In this document: one piece after another, positions 8,588-16,924 of the stretch | Layout of the letters: the number at the start of each line of letters is the position of its first letter | Position numbering within the stretch: the stretch's first letter is position 1 | Assembly (NCBI GenBank): GCA_900299145.1 | Contig: OMIN01000084.1 | Span: forward strand, 1 to 57,844 | Direction: 5' to 3' | Length of the DNA stretch: 57,844 nucleotides | Origin: Betaproteobacteria bacterium | Lineage (GTDB): Bacteria > Pseudomonadota > Gammaproteobacteria > Burkholderiales > SG8-41 | Notes under the pieces: model-generated | The model's input: only the letters and a program-made list of their open reading frames with translations | Told to the model about the DNA's origin: nothing | Database searches by the model: none | Translations under genes and position numbers: made by a program

Positions 8588-9532
8588 TTATTCGCCCTTG
8601 ATGCCGGGGTCGCGTATCACTTGAGCCCACATCGCAGTTTCACGCTGGATGCGTGCGGCGAGTTCACGCGGCATGCCGGTGTCCGGCTCCAGGCCCTGAC
8701 GCGACATCGCCTGCTGCACATCCGCGGACGCGACGGCCTTGAGCATTTCGCCTTGCACGCGGTTCACAATCGCCACCGGGGTTTTGGCCGGCAGCAACAA
8801 TGAGTACCATGAACTCACGTCAAAGCCGGCGTAACCCTGCTCGGCAATGGTCGGCAATTCGGGCGCGACTTTCGTACGCTGGATGCCGGTGGTGGCCAGC
8901 GCCTTCAAGCGGCCGGTTTTTACGTGCGGCAGCGACGAGGCCACGCTGCCGAACAGCACCTGCGTTTCACCCGCAAGCACCGAAGCGGCCGCCGGCCCGC
9001 CACCCTTGTAAATAATGTGTGCCATGCTGATGCCCGCGCGCTTCTGGAAAAGCTCCGATGCCAGATGCAGCGGGCTGCCCACACCCGCCGACGCGTAGTT
9101 GAAGCCACCGAGTTTCGCTTTGGCCAGCGCAACGAATTCCTTGAGATTGCCCGCGGCGACGCTTGCATGCAGCACCAGAATATATTGCGCCGTGGCAAGC
9201 AGCGTCACCGGTGCAAGATCCTGCTCAACGCGAAACGGCAGCTTGTACAGCGCGGGGTTCACCGTGAGCGCCGAGCTGAAACCCATCAGCGCGGTGTGGC
9301 CGTCCGGCGCCGCAGTCACCACGATTTCGGTCGCAAGATTCCCCGCCGCCCCACCCCGGTTATCCACCACCCAAGCCTGTCCCATGGCCGCGTGCAACTT
9401 CGGTGTGAGTATGCGCGCGAGCGTGTCAGCGCCGCCGCCGGGGGCGAAGGGCACGAGCAGACGGATAGGGCGCGTGGGGTAGGCGTCGGCGGCCTGGGCG
9501 TTCGTTGGGGAACCGAAAGCCCAACCAAGCAT
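8588..9532 (-). CDS. Bug/TctC substrate-binding protein, start uncertain
   Basis: A Bug receptor with VPFAPGGGADTLAR, VDNRGGAAGN, AAPDGHTAL, IIYKGGGPA and LPTIAEQG. The N-terminus is hard to place. The ATG at 9532 (MLGWAFGSPTNAQA) gives only 14 residues before the mature part and has no ribosome site. The frame stays open to ATGs at 9676 and 9688, where the 9676 ATG overlaps the MmgE stop as ATGA. That extension, however, is made of a dispersed inverted repeat (9589-9650) and an AT-rich word (9546-9565), which would encode the hydrophobic stretch YFVSICFYSVFFS. The original start may have been displaced by these repeats. Confidence 0.8.
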   Translation of the reverse strand: MLGWAFGSPTNAQAADAYPTRPIRLLVPFAPGGGADTLARILTPKLHAAMGQAWVVDNRGGAAGNLATEIVVTAAPDGHTALMGFSSALTVNPALYKLPFRVEQDLAPVTLLATAQYILVLHASVAAGNLKEFVALAKAKLGGFNYASAGVGSPLHLASELFQKRAGISMAHIIYKGGGPAAASVLAGETQVLFGSVASSLPHVKTGRLKALATTGIQRTKVAPELPTIAEQGYAGFDVSSWYSLLLPAKTPVAIVNRVQGEMLKAVASADVQQAMSRQGLEPDTGMPRELAARIQRETAMWAQVIRDPGIKGE

Positions 9533-9545
9533 TGAAAAAAATACT

Positions 9546-9565
9546 GAATAAAAACAGATACTTAC
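9546..9565 (+). repeat. AT-rich 20-nt word, copy 3
   Basis: Reads GAATAAAAACAGATACTTAC on the plus strand, opposite to both flanking minus-strand genes. It lies just before the Bug start at 9532. Confidence 0.75.
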
Positions 9566-9588
9566 GAAATAACCTCGAGTACCATCAT

Positions 9589-9650
9589 CCGGGATCGCAG
9601 GCGTCTCGCTCGCAGTGGTACGACGGTGGCCGGGACGCACGCGATCCCGG
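9589..9650. repeat. Hyphenated inverted repeat (REP-like)
   Basis: The left arm CCGGGATCGCAGGCGTC (9589-9605) is nearly complementary to the right arm at 9634-9650, with 2 mismatches in 17. It sits in the gap between an MmgE gene and the Bug gene and would form a strong RNA hairpin there. Confidence 0.75.
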
Positions 9651-9672
9651 CACCGTTGGGAAAGCAACCGAC

Positions 9673-11037
9673 TCATGCGATCATCCATCGCGGAATTTCA
9701 CCCGCGTCAGAAATATTCTCCAGCTTCCACAACCGCGCAAGCAGTTCGTCGATTTTCGTGTCGGGCAATACCTTGCGCGCGAGCGTACGAAATTTCTTCT
9801 CGATATCGGTATCGTCCATCGGGTTCTTCCAATGGCCTTTGTGATGGTCAACGACGGTTTCAAACGTCTGCCCTGATTTCGTGACGAGCTTGAAAAACAC
9901 CCGCATCGCATGCGGCATGTGCTTGTCGGCTTCGGCAGAAGGCTTGATCTTGATCTTGCGCGTCAACGCACGAATTGCCGGGTCGAACACATGCGCGTCG
10001 TCGAAGTGCTCCTCCTGCACGTCGCCATGAATCAGCGCCACCGCCACCGTGTAGGGCATGCTGTGGTCGGCCGTCTCACGATTGGGCGGCTCCCATTTCT
10101 CCGGCGTGTCGGCCATCAACACACAGGCCGTGGTCACGGTTTCGATAAAAATTTCAGCCACATCATCGGGCGAGGTAATCTTCTCGCGCAATTGCAAAGC
10201 CGCCTCGCATACCGTCTGCGAATACTGCCCCAGCGGAAAGCGCTTGATCAAACACTCCATGATCTTGAACGGCGCGTTGTTCACCCCGCCCCAAGTATCC
10301 ACCGTCAATGTTTTGCGCGCCACCGCCTTGAAATAGCCGCCCACACCCTCGAAAATCGGCGACGGCCCCGTCATGCCGCGCTGTGCGAGCATGGCCGCGA
10401 ACATGGCATTGCGTGAGGCGTTGGCATAGGCGCAGCCCTTCCACATCGACACATTGCCGATGCGCGTTTGATACAGCGCGTTGTTGGGCGCAATGCCAAG
10501 CTGCATGCAATGCTCAAACTGCTTGCCCGTGAAACCGAACAACCAAGCCGCCGCCGCCGTGCTCGCCATACCGCCGACCGTGACGTGATCGTAGCCCAGC
10601 GGCTTCAAATCCACGGTGTCGCAAATGCGGCAAAACATCTCATACGCCAGCACCGTGGCGGTGATCACATCTTTGCCTGAACGCCTGTTGATCTCCGCGG
10701 CCGTCAGCACCGCAGCAATGCTGTCGCTCGGATGCCCGGATTCGCCGGTGCTGGTGTAGCCGTCGTTGTAATCAAGAAAGCGGATCATCACACCGTTGGC
10801 GAAGGTCGCTAGATCGGGCGAGGTTTGCAGGCCACTAACCATCACCGTGGCGGGTTGCCTGCTGCTGGTCATGCCCGCCAGATCGCGCGCGATCTTCTCC
10901 GGTGCGCTATCGTAGCCACCCAGTGCGCATCCGATGGAATCAATGATGACGCGCTTGGCGGTCTTGATCACCTCCGGCGGCAAGGATTCGTAGCGCAGGT
11001 TGGTCGCGTATTGGGTGATTTTCTCGACGAGGGTCAC
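9673..11037 (-). CDS. MmgE/PrpD family protein
   Basis: A 454-residue MmgE/PrpD protein. Motifs include IIDSIGCALGGY, FLDYNDGYTS followed by ESGHPSD (a conserved dehydratase-type segment), and MPYTVAVALIHG in the C-terminal domain. It resembles the copy at 28683-30044, which has LDFNDTYIS and GSGHPSD at the equivalent place. Both belong to the branch closest to true 2-methylcitrate/aconitate-type dehydratases by these motifs. It lies downstream of the crystallin J1-like gene and upstream of a Bug gene on one transcript. Confidence 0.9.
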   Translation of the reverse strand: MTLVEKITQYATNLRYESLPPEVIKTAKRVIIDSIGCALGGYDSAPEKIARDLAGMTSSRQPATVMVSGLQTSPDLATFANGVMIRFLDYNDGYTSTGESGHPSDSIAAVLTAAEINRRSGKDVITATVLAYEMFCRICDTVDLKPLGYDHVTVGGMASTAAAAWLFGFTGKQFEHCMQLGIAPNNALYQTRIGNVSMWKGCAYANASRNAMFAAMLAQRGMTGPSPIFEGVGGYFKAVARKTLTVDTWGGVNNAPFKIMECLIKRFPLGQYSQTVCEAALQLREKITSPDDVAEIFIETVTTACVLMADTPEKWEPPNRETADHSMPYTVAVALIHGDVQEEHFDDAHVFDPAIRALTRKIKIKPSAEADKHMPHAMRVFFKLVTKSGQTFETVVDHHKGHWKNPMDDTDIEKKFRTLARKVLPDTKIDELLARLWKLENISDAGEIPRWMIA

Positions 11038-11089
11038 ACAAATTATCCTTTAAAAACAATATGTTAAGCACATATAAGCAACCACAATT

Positions 11090-11431
11090 TCATTTGAACT
11101 CAGCAATGACTTCAATTTTGCCCACAATGTTTCGATTGAACTCTTCCAGTTCTTCAGCTGGCACCCAAAGCTCTTTGCAGATCGCGCCACCAACAGTCTG
11201 CTCCTCGAACTTGGCGACGTAGTTCTTATTTACCTGAAACCGCGTGACATAGCCTGAGCCACTTTCCTTCACGTTCCAGTCGCGAGCGATCATCGTGGCA
11301 TATTCTTCGTTCATCACCGGGTAGAAGATCGGTTGATGAAAAAGACGCGGCGGGAAAGCTGCAAACCCTGACTGTTTGATGAGCTCAAGTTCCTTGGGGC
11401 CGACAGGACGATAGAGTGTCAATGTTTCCAT
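11090..11431 (-). CDS. ADP-ribosylation/crystallin J1-like protein
   Basis: A 113-residue protein starting METLTLYRPVGPKELELI, with FPPRLFHQPIFYPVMNEEYA, GYVTRFQV and WVPAEELEEFNRNIVGKIEVI. This pattern matches small bacterial proteins labelled ADP-ribosylation/crystallin J1; their biochemical activity is not established to my knowledge. There is no signal peptide or membrane segment, so it is cytoplasmic. It lies between two MmgE/PrpD genes with gaps of about 50 bp on each side and is likely cotranscribed. Confidence 0.65.
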   Translation of the reverse strand: METLTLYRPVGPKELELIKQSGFAAFPPRLFHQPIFYPVMNEEYATMIARDWNVKESGSGYVTRFQVNKNYVAKFEEQTVGGAICKELWVPAEELEEFNRNIVGKIEVIAEFK

Positions 11432-11480
11432 TCAGCAGATCTCTTGTCTACGTTCAGCTGCGGCTAAATCGTCTAAGAAG

Positions 11481-12872
11481 TTAACCTTTAAGAAAATCCC
11501 GCACACTCCCCTCATCCCGCAACCGCCAAACCCTTTGTATCACCCGCCCCATTTCCGACTCACCCGCACCACCGCTGTAACCCGCCAGCCGCACAGCCTT
11601 GTCCTCAATCTCCGGACGCGACAGCGTGTTGTCCGGATCGCCCTTGGGTGACGACACCTTACCTTCGAGCTTGCGGCCATCCTTGGTGGTCGCGGTGACA
11701 TGCCCCAGCCAGCGTTTGGGGTAGGCGCCATCGACCACCGGATCGAGCGCCATTTTCACCTTGTCGTGGAAGGCGCGCGTGTCTTTGTCTTTCAGCGCGG
11801 CTTCGGTGAAATCCGCCAATCCCGCGCGTCCGTGCAGCGCGGCCAGCGCCAGCACAAAGCCCATGGAGAATTTGGATTGATGGATGGTCTGCGGGTCGGT
11901 CACCGGCCCGAGCACGTCAATCGCGCCCTGATGCACGTGCGCGGTCACGGCGGTGATGTCGTCGTGCTTCAACTTGTTGTCCTGCATCACTTTCAGCAGT
12001 GCATCGGCCGCCGGGTGCGTGTGGCGGCACGAGGCGTGAAACTTGAATGAGGTTTCGGCCAAACCCCAGCGCGTGCCGAGGCCATCGATGAGTTTTGCGG
12101 GATCGGCATCGCTGCTCATACCCGCTGCCATGCCCTGCGCCCCTTCGAGGATACGTTGCGCGCCAGTGAAGCCATCGCGCGCAATATAGGCTGCCATCAG
12201 CCCATCAGCCGCAGCTTTGGCGGTGTGCAATTGTTTGGAGTCTGCCGCATCGCGCAAAAACTCCCACAGCCCTGCCGCCATGGTGCCCGCCGAGCCGATG
12301 CAATGCTGCATCTGCTTTGCGTCGAGCTTGAGGATGTGCGCCACTCCCGCCGCCGCCGCCAGCTTGCCGGCGGTGCCGGTGGTGTGAAACACCTTGTAGT
12401 GCGAGCGCCCGAGAAACTCGCCGACGCGCACGCCGCACTCATAGCCAGCGACCGAAGCGGCAATTAAATCCTTACCCGTCGCGCCGACTTCCTGCGCCGC
12501 CGCCAGCACTGCCGGAAACACCACCGTGGCCGGGTGATAGACCGAGCCGTTGTGCACGTCGTCCTGCTCCACCACGTGCGACGCCGCGCCGTTGATCAGC
12601 GCCGCAAAAAACGGGCTGGTGCGTCCGCGCGTGGTGAGTATCTCCGACGGGCCAGTGGCCGGCCCCATGGCCTTGGCGAATTGCTCCAGCACCAGCACCG
12701 GGCGCGAGCCCTTGCCCGCAAGCCCGGAGCCCAGCCAATCCAGAAAAAAATCCTCCGTGCGCGCCACCACGTCGAGGGGTATTTGCTCATAGCGCAGGCC
12801 GGCGAGAAATTCGCACAGCGTTTGGGTTTCACTTTTGGCGCCAGCCAGGGAATTAACGGTGTTTTGGTCCAT
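11481..12872 (-). CDS. MmgE/PrpD family protein
   Basis: A 463-residue MmgE/PrpD protein. The open frame extends to 13127, but the extra part overlaps the Bug gene. The ATG at 12872 has a GAGGAG ribosome site and gives the normal N-terminus (LCEFLAGLRYEQIPLDVV, DFFLDWLGSGLAG). Other motifs are VEQDDVHNGSVYHPATVVFPA and FKFHASCRHTHPAADAL; the second matches the FKLHACCNPIHPALDAL of the copy at 1795-3144. The VEQDDVHNGS form belongs to a different branch from the LDYND copies. It directly follows a Bug gene (32-bp gap), a pairing seen repeatedly here. Confidence 0.88.
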   Translation of the reverse strand: MDQNTVNSLAGAKSETQTLCEFLAGLRYEQIPLDVVARTEDFFLDWLGSGLAGKGSRPVLVLEQFAKAMGPATGPSEILTTRGRTSPFFAALINGAASHVVEQDDVHNGSVYHPATVVFPAVLAAAQEVGATGKDLIAASVAGYECGVRVGEFLGRSHYKVFHTTGTAGKLAAAAGVAHILKLDAKQMQHCIGSAGTMAAGLWEFLRDAADSKQLHTAKAAADGLMAAYIARDGFTGAQRILEGAQGMAAGMSSDADPAKLIDGLGTRWGLAETSFKFHASCRHTHPAADALLKVMQDNKLKHDDITAVTAHVHQGAIDVLGPVTDPQTIHQSKFSMGFVLALAALHGRAGLADFTEAALKDKDTRAFHDKVKMALDPVVDGAYPKRWLGHVTATTKDGRKLEGKVSSPKGDPDNTLSRPEIEDKAVRLAGYSGGAGESEMGRVIQRVWRLRDEGSVRDFLKG

Positions 12873-12904
12873 GATGATTACTCCTCGTTGATGCGTGCAT
12901 TTTA

Positions 12905-13906
12905 TTACTCCGGTCGCAGATCCGCCGATTTCGCCAGCTTGCCCCACTTTTCGCGCTCCGCGACGATGTAGGCGCCAAACGCGGCTGGACTTGAACTCGC
13001 CGAGTACATGCCCGCCACCTGATACAGGTTGCGCACCTCCGGCAGCGCCAGTATGCGCACCACTTCGGCGTTGAGCTTGTCCACGTTGGCCTGCGGCGTG
13101 CCCGCCGTGGTTAACAGCCCGTACCACGCGCGCATGTCGTAACCGGGGACGCCGGATTCCGCAATGGTGGGCGCTTCGGGAAATTGCGGATCGCGCTTGT
13201 CCATGGTCGTCGCCAGCAGCCGCAAGCGGTTCGTTTTGATGTGCGGAATCACATTGGCCATGCTGGCGAACGCCAGTTCCAGCCGCCCGGTGAGCAGATC
13301 GATCACGTATTGCGGGCTGCCCTTGTAGGCGACGTGGATCATTTTGGTGTTGGTCATCGACAGAAAAAGCGCCGCCGCCAGATGCGGCGTGGTGCCCGCC
13401 CCGGATGACGGATACGTGAGCTGCGCGGGCCGCGCGCGCGCCAGCGCAATGAGTTCCTTCACGTTATTTGCAGGCGTGGAAGGGTGCACCACCAGCAACA
13501 TGCCTGTGGTGGCCGTCTGCGTCACCGGCGCAAACGCGCGCTGCGCGTCGAAGGGCATTTTGATGTAAAGAAATGGATTCACCGTGAGTATGCCGACGGT
13601 GCCCATCAACAGACTGAGCCCATCGGGCGGCGCCTTGGCCACGATGTCGCCCGCGAGATTACCGCCCGCGCCCGGCCGGTTGTCGACAACGACTGGCACT
13701 CCCCACGCTTCGGTGAGCCGCTGCGCCAATGGCCGCGCGATGAGATCGGTGACGCTGCCCGGCGGATTGGGCGCGACAATGCGCAACGGCTTGTCGGGAT
13801 ACGCCGCATGGGACGGCAAACTTGCCGCGCCCAAAACACACAGCACGCACAGCAAGCGCACCGACCATTGCCACAAGCATTTGATTTTATTAAATTTTTT
13901 TCGCAT
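12905..13906 (-). CDS. Bug/TctC substrate-binding protein
   Basis: A 333-residue receptor with an N-terminal basic stretch MRKKFNKIK, hydrophobic core SVRLLCVLCVLGAASLP and cleavage near SHAA. Hallmarks are DNRPGAGGNLAG, APPDGLSLLM, HVAYKGSPQ and FPEAPTIAESG. The first loop is APNPPGSVTDL, where most family members have VPFAPGG, which may mean a different ligand. The start at 13906 is chosen because the signal peptide begins there. It is divergent from the gene at 13958 with a 51-bp gap. Confidence 0.88.
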   Translation of the reverse strand: MRKKFNKIKCLWQWSVRLLCVLCVLGAASLPSHAAYPDKPLRIVAPNPPGSVTDLIARPLAQRLTEAWGVPVVVDNRPGAGGNLAGDIVAKAPPDGLSLLMGTVGILTVNPFLYIKMPFDAQRAFAPVTQTATTGMLLVVHPSTPANNVKELIALARARPAQLTYPSSGAGTTPHLAAALFLSMTNTKMIHVAYKGSPQYVIDLLTGRLELAFASMANVIPHIKTNRLRLLATTMDKRDPQFPEAPTIAESGVPGYDMRAWYGLLTTAGTPQANVDKLNAEVVRILALPEVRNLYQVAGMYSASSSPAAFGAYIVAEREKWGKLAKSADLRPE

Positions 13907-13957
13907 GACGCAATGGCGCGATAATAAGCCTTTCAACGAAGCCAACCGGGAATCTTC

Positions 13958-14596
13958 ATGCAAGGCCAAACCATTGTTTACGATGCCATCACCGTCAAGC
14001 GCGAAGGCGGCTTCGCTTTCGACGTGTGGCATCAGAACCACTATGTTCCTTCACTGCTTGCCGCGGGTCAAATGCTCAATGTGCAGTGCTACGGCAGCCC
14101 GCTGCGTGCGACCTATGTCGCGGTGTTTGAATCGAACGCCGGTGCCGCTGCCCTGCACGGCAAACTGCCCGCGCCCGTACACGAATCAATTGTCACCAGC
14201 GAGCGCCACGTCGCCACCTTCATGAATCAGCAGCAGGCGCCCAACACGGGCAATCCCTTTGCCGACGCGCCGATTCTGTATCCCGTGTTGTTCGGCGTGC
14301 CGCCCGATGACAGGGAGGGCGAAAAGGATTTCAACGCCTGGTACGACGAAGAGCACCTGGGCATTTTGCTGAAAAGTCCGCACTGGCCGATGTGCCGCCG
14401 CTTCAAAATCCACGCACCCGCGGCCGGCGGCTGGACACATATTGCGCTGCATTACCTTAACGATTTACGCGCGCTGGAATCGCCAGAACGCGACGAAGCG
14501 CGTGCCACGCCGTGGCGCGCACGGCTCGCGCAACAAGCGTGGTTCAAGGGCGACTACCGCGTATTGCACAAGTTCGGCGTGCGGCGGAGTAAATAG
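13958..14596 (+). CDS. Hypothetical protein with EthD/DUF4286-like WYDEEH motif
   Basis: A 212-residue protein of unknown function. It begins MQGQTIVYDAITVKREGGFA. The C-terminal half carries FNAWYDEEHLGILLKSPHW, a pattern typical of small dimeric alpha-beta-barrel proteins (EthD/DUF4286-like). The neighbour at 14650-15291 has the related FNDWYDMEHVPDR, so the two are distant relatives facing each other. There is no signal peptide. Such proteins often accompany catabolic dehydrogenases; a specific reaction cannot be assigned. Confidence 0.6.
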   Translation: MQGQTIVYDAITVKREGGFAFDVWHQNHYVPSLLAAGQMLNVQCYGSPLRATYVAVFESNAGAAALHGKLPAPVHESIVTSERHVATFMNQQQAPNTGNPFADAPILYPVLFGVPPDDREGEKDFNAWYDEEHLGILLKSPHWPMCRRFKIHAPAAGGWTHIALHYLNDLRALESPERDEARATPWRARLAQQAWFKGDYRVLHKFGVRRSK

Positions 14597-14613
14597 TTTT
14601 CTGAAATTTTTAT

Positions 14614-14633
14614 TAATAAAAACAAATAGTTAC
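14614..14633 (+). repeat. AT-rich 20-nt word, copy 4
   Basis: Reads TAATAAAAACAAATAGTTAC. It lies in the 53-bp gap between two convergent genes, so it cannot be a promoter of either in the usual sense. Confidence 0.8.
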
Positions 14634-14649
14634 GATACCCCCTGAAACG

Positions 14650-15291
14650 CTACTTTTTGTCGCCATACACGCCCGCCAGCGGCCCGCGCGTCCAGTACGG
14701 CACGTATTCGTTGACGATATCCAGATAGCGGGCGGCGTCGCCAAACAGCGTCACGTCTATCGGCGCGTTGAACGGCGCGCAAGCCTCAATCCAGCCGATG
14801 TAATCGATCTGGTTGTTGTAATTCGAGCGCAGCACGCGAACCTGTAGCGTCTCCGGGCGCTTCTCAAAATTCGCACGCACGCCTTGCGTAATACGGTCGG
14901 CCAGCGTGTCGGGCGCGTTGTGAAAGCGCAAAAACGTCAGCCGCGCAAAATGCCCGGTCAATGCCTGCCCCGGGTAAATCTGCGTGCCGCTGCCGCGCCA
15001 CTGCCCGCGCACCTTGCCCAGCATGCGCTTGGTCCAGGCCGAGAAGCCGTTCCACGCGCGGCTCTTGTAGGCGTCGCCTTCGAGCACATCGATGCTCGTC
15101 AGGTCATACATCGACAGATAACGCGGCCAGCCGTTGATGCACACAAAGCGCAGCCCCGTCTCAAAGCCCGGTATCGAGGTGCGATCCGGCACGTGCTCCA
15201 TGTCGTACCAATCGTTGAAATCCTCGTCGTACGCGGGTGTGGGTTCCATCGTCACCATCAGAAAGCCCTTGCCCTGTTTTTGTTCTGCCAT
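14650..15291 (-). CDS. Hypothetical protein with EthD/DUF4286-like WYDMEH motif
   Basis: A 213-residue protein with FNDWYDMEHVPDRTSIPGF near residue 25, the conserved W-Y-D-x-E-H-V pattern of dimeric alpha-beta-barrel proteins, then RYLSMYDLTSIDVLEGDAY. Related proteins are found next to oxidoreductases in catabolic clusters. It lies downstream of the flavoprotein and Bug genes on the same strand, separated from the flavoprotein by a BIME-like repeat. Cytoplasmic; function unknown. Confidence 0.6.
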   Translation of the reverse strand: MAEQKQGKGFLMVTMEPTPAYDEDFNDWYDMEHVPDRTSIPGFETGLRFVCINGWPRYLSMYDLTSIDVLEGDAYKSRAWNGFSAWTKRMLGKVRGQWRGSGTQIYPGQALTGHFARLTFLRFHNAPDTLADRITQGVRANFEKRPETLQVRVLRSNYNNQIDYIGWIEACAPFNAPIDVTLFGDAARYLDIVNEYVPYWTRGPLAGVYGDKK

Positions 15292-15321
15292 TTCAGTTTG
15301 TCCTTGGATAAATCGTTACTT

Positions 15322-15407
15322 GTAGGGCGGGAGAAACTAAGTGAATCCCGCCAACCTGTCGTATACCACCAATTCGGCGGGATGCGCTTACGCTCCTCCC
15401 GCCCTAC
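15322..15407. repeat. BIME-like pair of REP palindromes
   Basis: The outer arms GTAGGGCGGGAG (15322-15333) and CTCCCGCCCTAC (15396-15407) are perfectly complementary. Inner arms ATCCCGCC (15345-15352) and GGCGGGAT (15376-15383) also match. The layout is two REP-type units head to head. The right end overlaps the last codons of the flavoprotein gene: its TAG stop is the TAG inside the repeat. Confidence 0.85.
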
Positions 15408-16924
15408 GATACTTGTTCCGCACGTGGCGCCAGCGCTGCCGCATACTGGCCCGCCAGCCGTCCCGACGTAAAGCCCCAGCCGATGTGGTTGCCATGGCCC
15501 TTTAACAGCAAGCCACCCTGCCCTGTTGCGCCGGCCGCGTACAGGCGCGGAATCGGCACATCGTTTTTACCAAGCACCTGCAATTGCGAATTCACCGCCA
15601 GGCCGCCATCCGTATAGTTGATGTAATTCTTCACGGGCCCGAGCACCACATAAGGGCCATCACCCACGGGTGGGCGCTCATCTCGTCCTATCGCGCGCCC
15701 TGGCAGGCCTTCACCACGATTGTACGCGGCAATGGTTTGCATGAGCACGCCAACATCCATGTTGAGCAAACGCGCTACTTCATCCAGCGTCGCACCGCGA
15801 TGAAACAAATCCGGCCGCGTGCGTTCGTAGTCACTCAAATACGCAAACGCCACGCCCGGCGCGGTTGACACATAATTTGGCCATTGGTTGAATTTTTTCG
15901 CGGTAGCCGCGTCGAGCAAAATGTAGCCCACGCCCTCCGGTTGCAGGGCAAGTTCAAACACCATCCGCTGATTCTCATCGGCGAAGCGCTCGCCGCGCGC
16001 ATTGATAAGTATTGCGCCCTGCTGGAACATTTTCCGCTCCGGCACCATCACTGTGGTCATGAAACTCATGATGAAATGGCGCACCAGCGACTGCGGCGCG
16101 TGGCGCATCACGGCATTGCAGAGGCGCATCAACCAAGCCGACGGCGGCAGCCGGCTTTGCCAGGCTGGCGTGGCAGGCCGCACAAAGCGCATGCCGCCGC
16201 CGTACATGTCCGGGTTAATAATGCGCGCGCCCAAATCCAGCGCCATGCGGTGGCCGTCGCCCGTGTTCGTGGGATTCACCGCTTCGGTGGCCGCAACTGC
16301 TTCGCTCACGAATTGCGCCTTGAAGCCGGGGTCGGCGGCATAGTCGCCGCTGGCGAGGATCACACCCTTTGTTGCTTCTATGGCCTTTATTGCTTCTGCA
16401 TTGCCGTCGCGTTGCATTTCCACGCCACTAACCTCGCCATTTGCCGTGAGGAGCTTGCGCGCGCGGGCGTTGGTCAGTATTTCAACGCCGATTTTGCGCG
16501 CATGCTTTTCCGCGTGAAAGATATATGCCGCCGAATTCGGCATGATCTGATGCATGCGCGGCTTGCGGTGCGGCGGCTCGTCCATAGGCCCCAGGAACAC
16601 GGCCCCCCATTCCTCCAGCAGCCGCACTGATTCCGGCACATTGTCACACAGGATACGCGCGAGTTCGCCATTGTCGGGCCGGTCGGCGTGATGCTGCGAA
16701 AACTTGCCCATGTCTTCGAAATGCTCGGCAGGCGTGTCGACGATGCCCACGCGCTTTTGGTCGGCCGTTTGCGTCGCACTGATGGAGCCGATCGAACGCG
16801 CGGTCGTGCCACCCAACGTGGCGTTTTTCTCCAGCAAAACCACGCTCGCGCCCGCGGAACGCGCGCCTATCGCCGCTGCCACGCCCGTGCCGCCGCCACC
16901 CACCACCACCACGTCAAATTTCAT
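15404..16924 (-). CDS. FAD-dependent oxidoreductase, fumarate reductase/3-ketosteroid dehydrogenase-like
   Basis: A 506-residue flavoprotein. It starts MKFDVVVVGGGGTGVAAA with the Rossmann dinucleotide loop (GxGxxG) and the acidic end of the second strand in VVLLEKN. NPTNTGDGHRMAL, TDGGLAVN and GATGQGGLLLKGHGNHIGW match the FAD_binding_2 family (succinate dehydrogenase/fumarate reductase flavoprotein and ketosteroid dehydrogenase). The start at 16924 overlaps the upstream Bug stop as ATGA, so the two are translationally coupled. It is a paralogue of the protein at 26086-27600. Likely role: desaturation of a ring or acyl chain next to a carbonyl. Confidence 0.87.
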   Translation of the reverse strand: MKFDVVVVGGGGTGVAAAIGARSAGASVVLLEKNATLGGTTARSIGSISATQTADQKRVGIVDTPAEHFEDMGKFSQHHADRPDNGELARILCDNVPESVRLLEEWGAVFLGPMDEPPHRKPRMHQIMPNSAAYIFHAEKHARKIGVEILTNARARKLLTANGEVSGVEMQRDGNAEAIKAIEATKGVILASGDYAADPGFKAQFVSEAVAATEAVNPTNTGDGHRMALDLGARIINPDMYGGGMRFVRPATPAWQSRLPPSAWLMRLCNAVMRHAPQSLVRHFIMSFMTTVMVPERKMFQQGAILINARGERFADENQRMVFELALQPEGVGYILLDAATAKKFNQWPNYVSTAPGVAFAYLSDYERTRPDLFHRGATLDEVARLLNMDVGVLMQTIAAYNRGEGLPGRAIGRDERPPVGDGPYVVLGPVKNYINYTDGGLAVNSQLQVLGKNDVPIPRLYAAGATGQGGLLLKGHGNHIGWGFTSGRLAGQYAAALAPRAEQVS

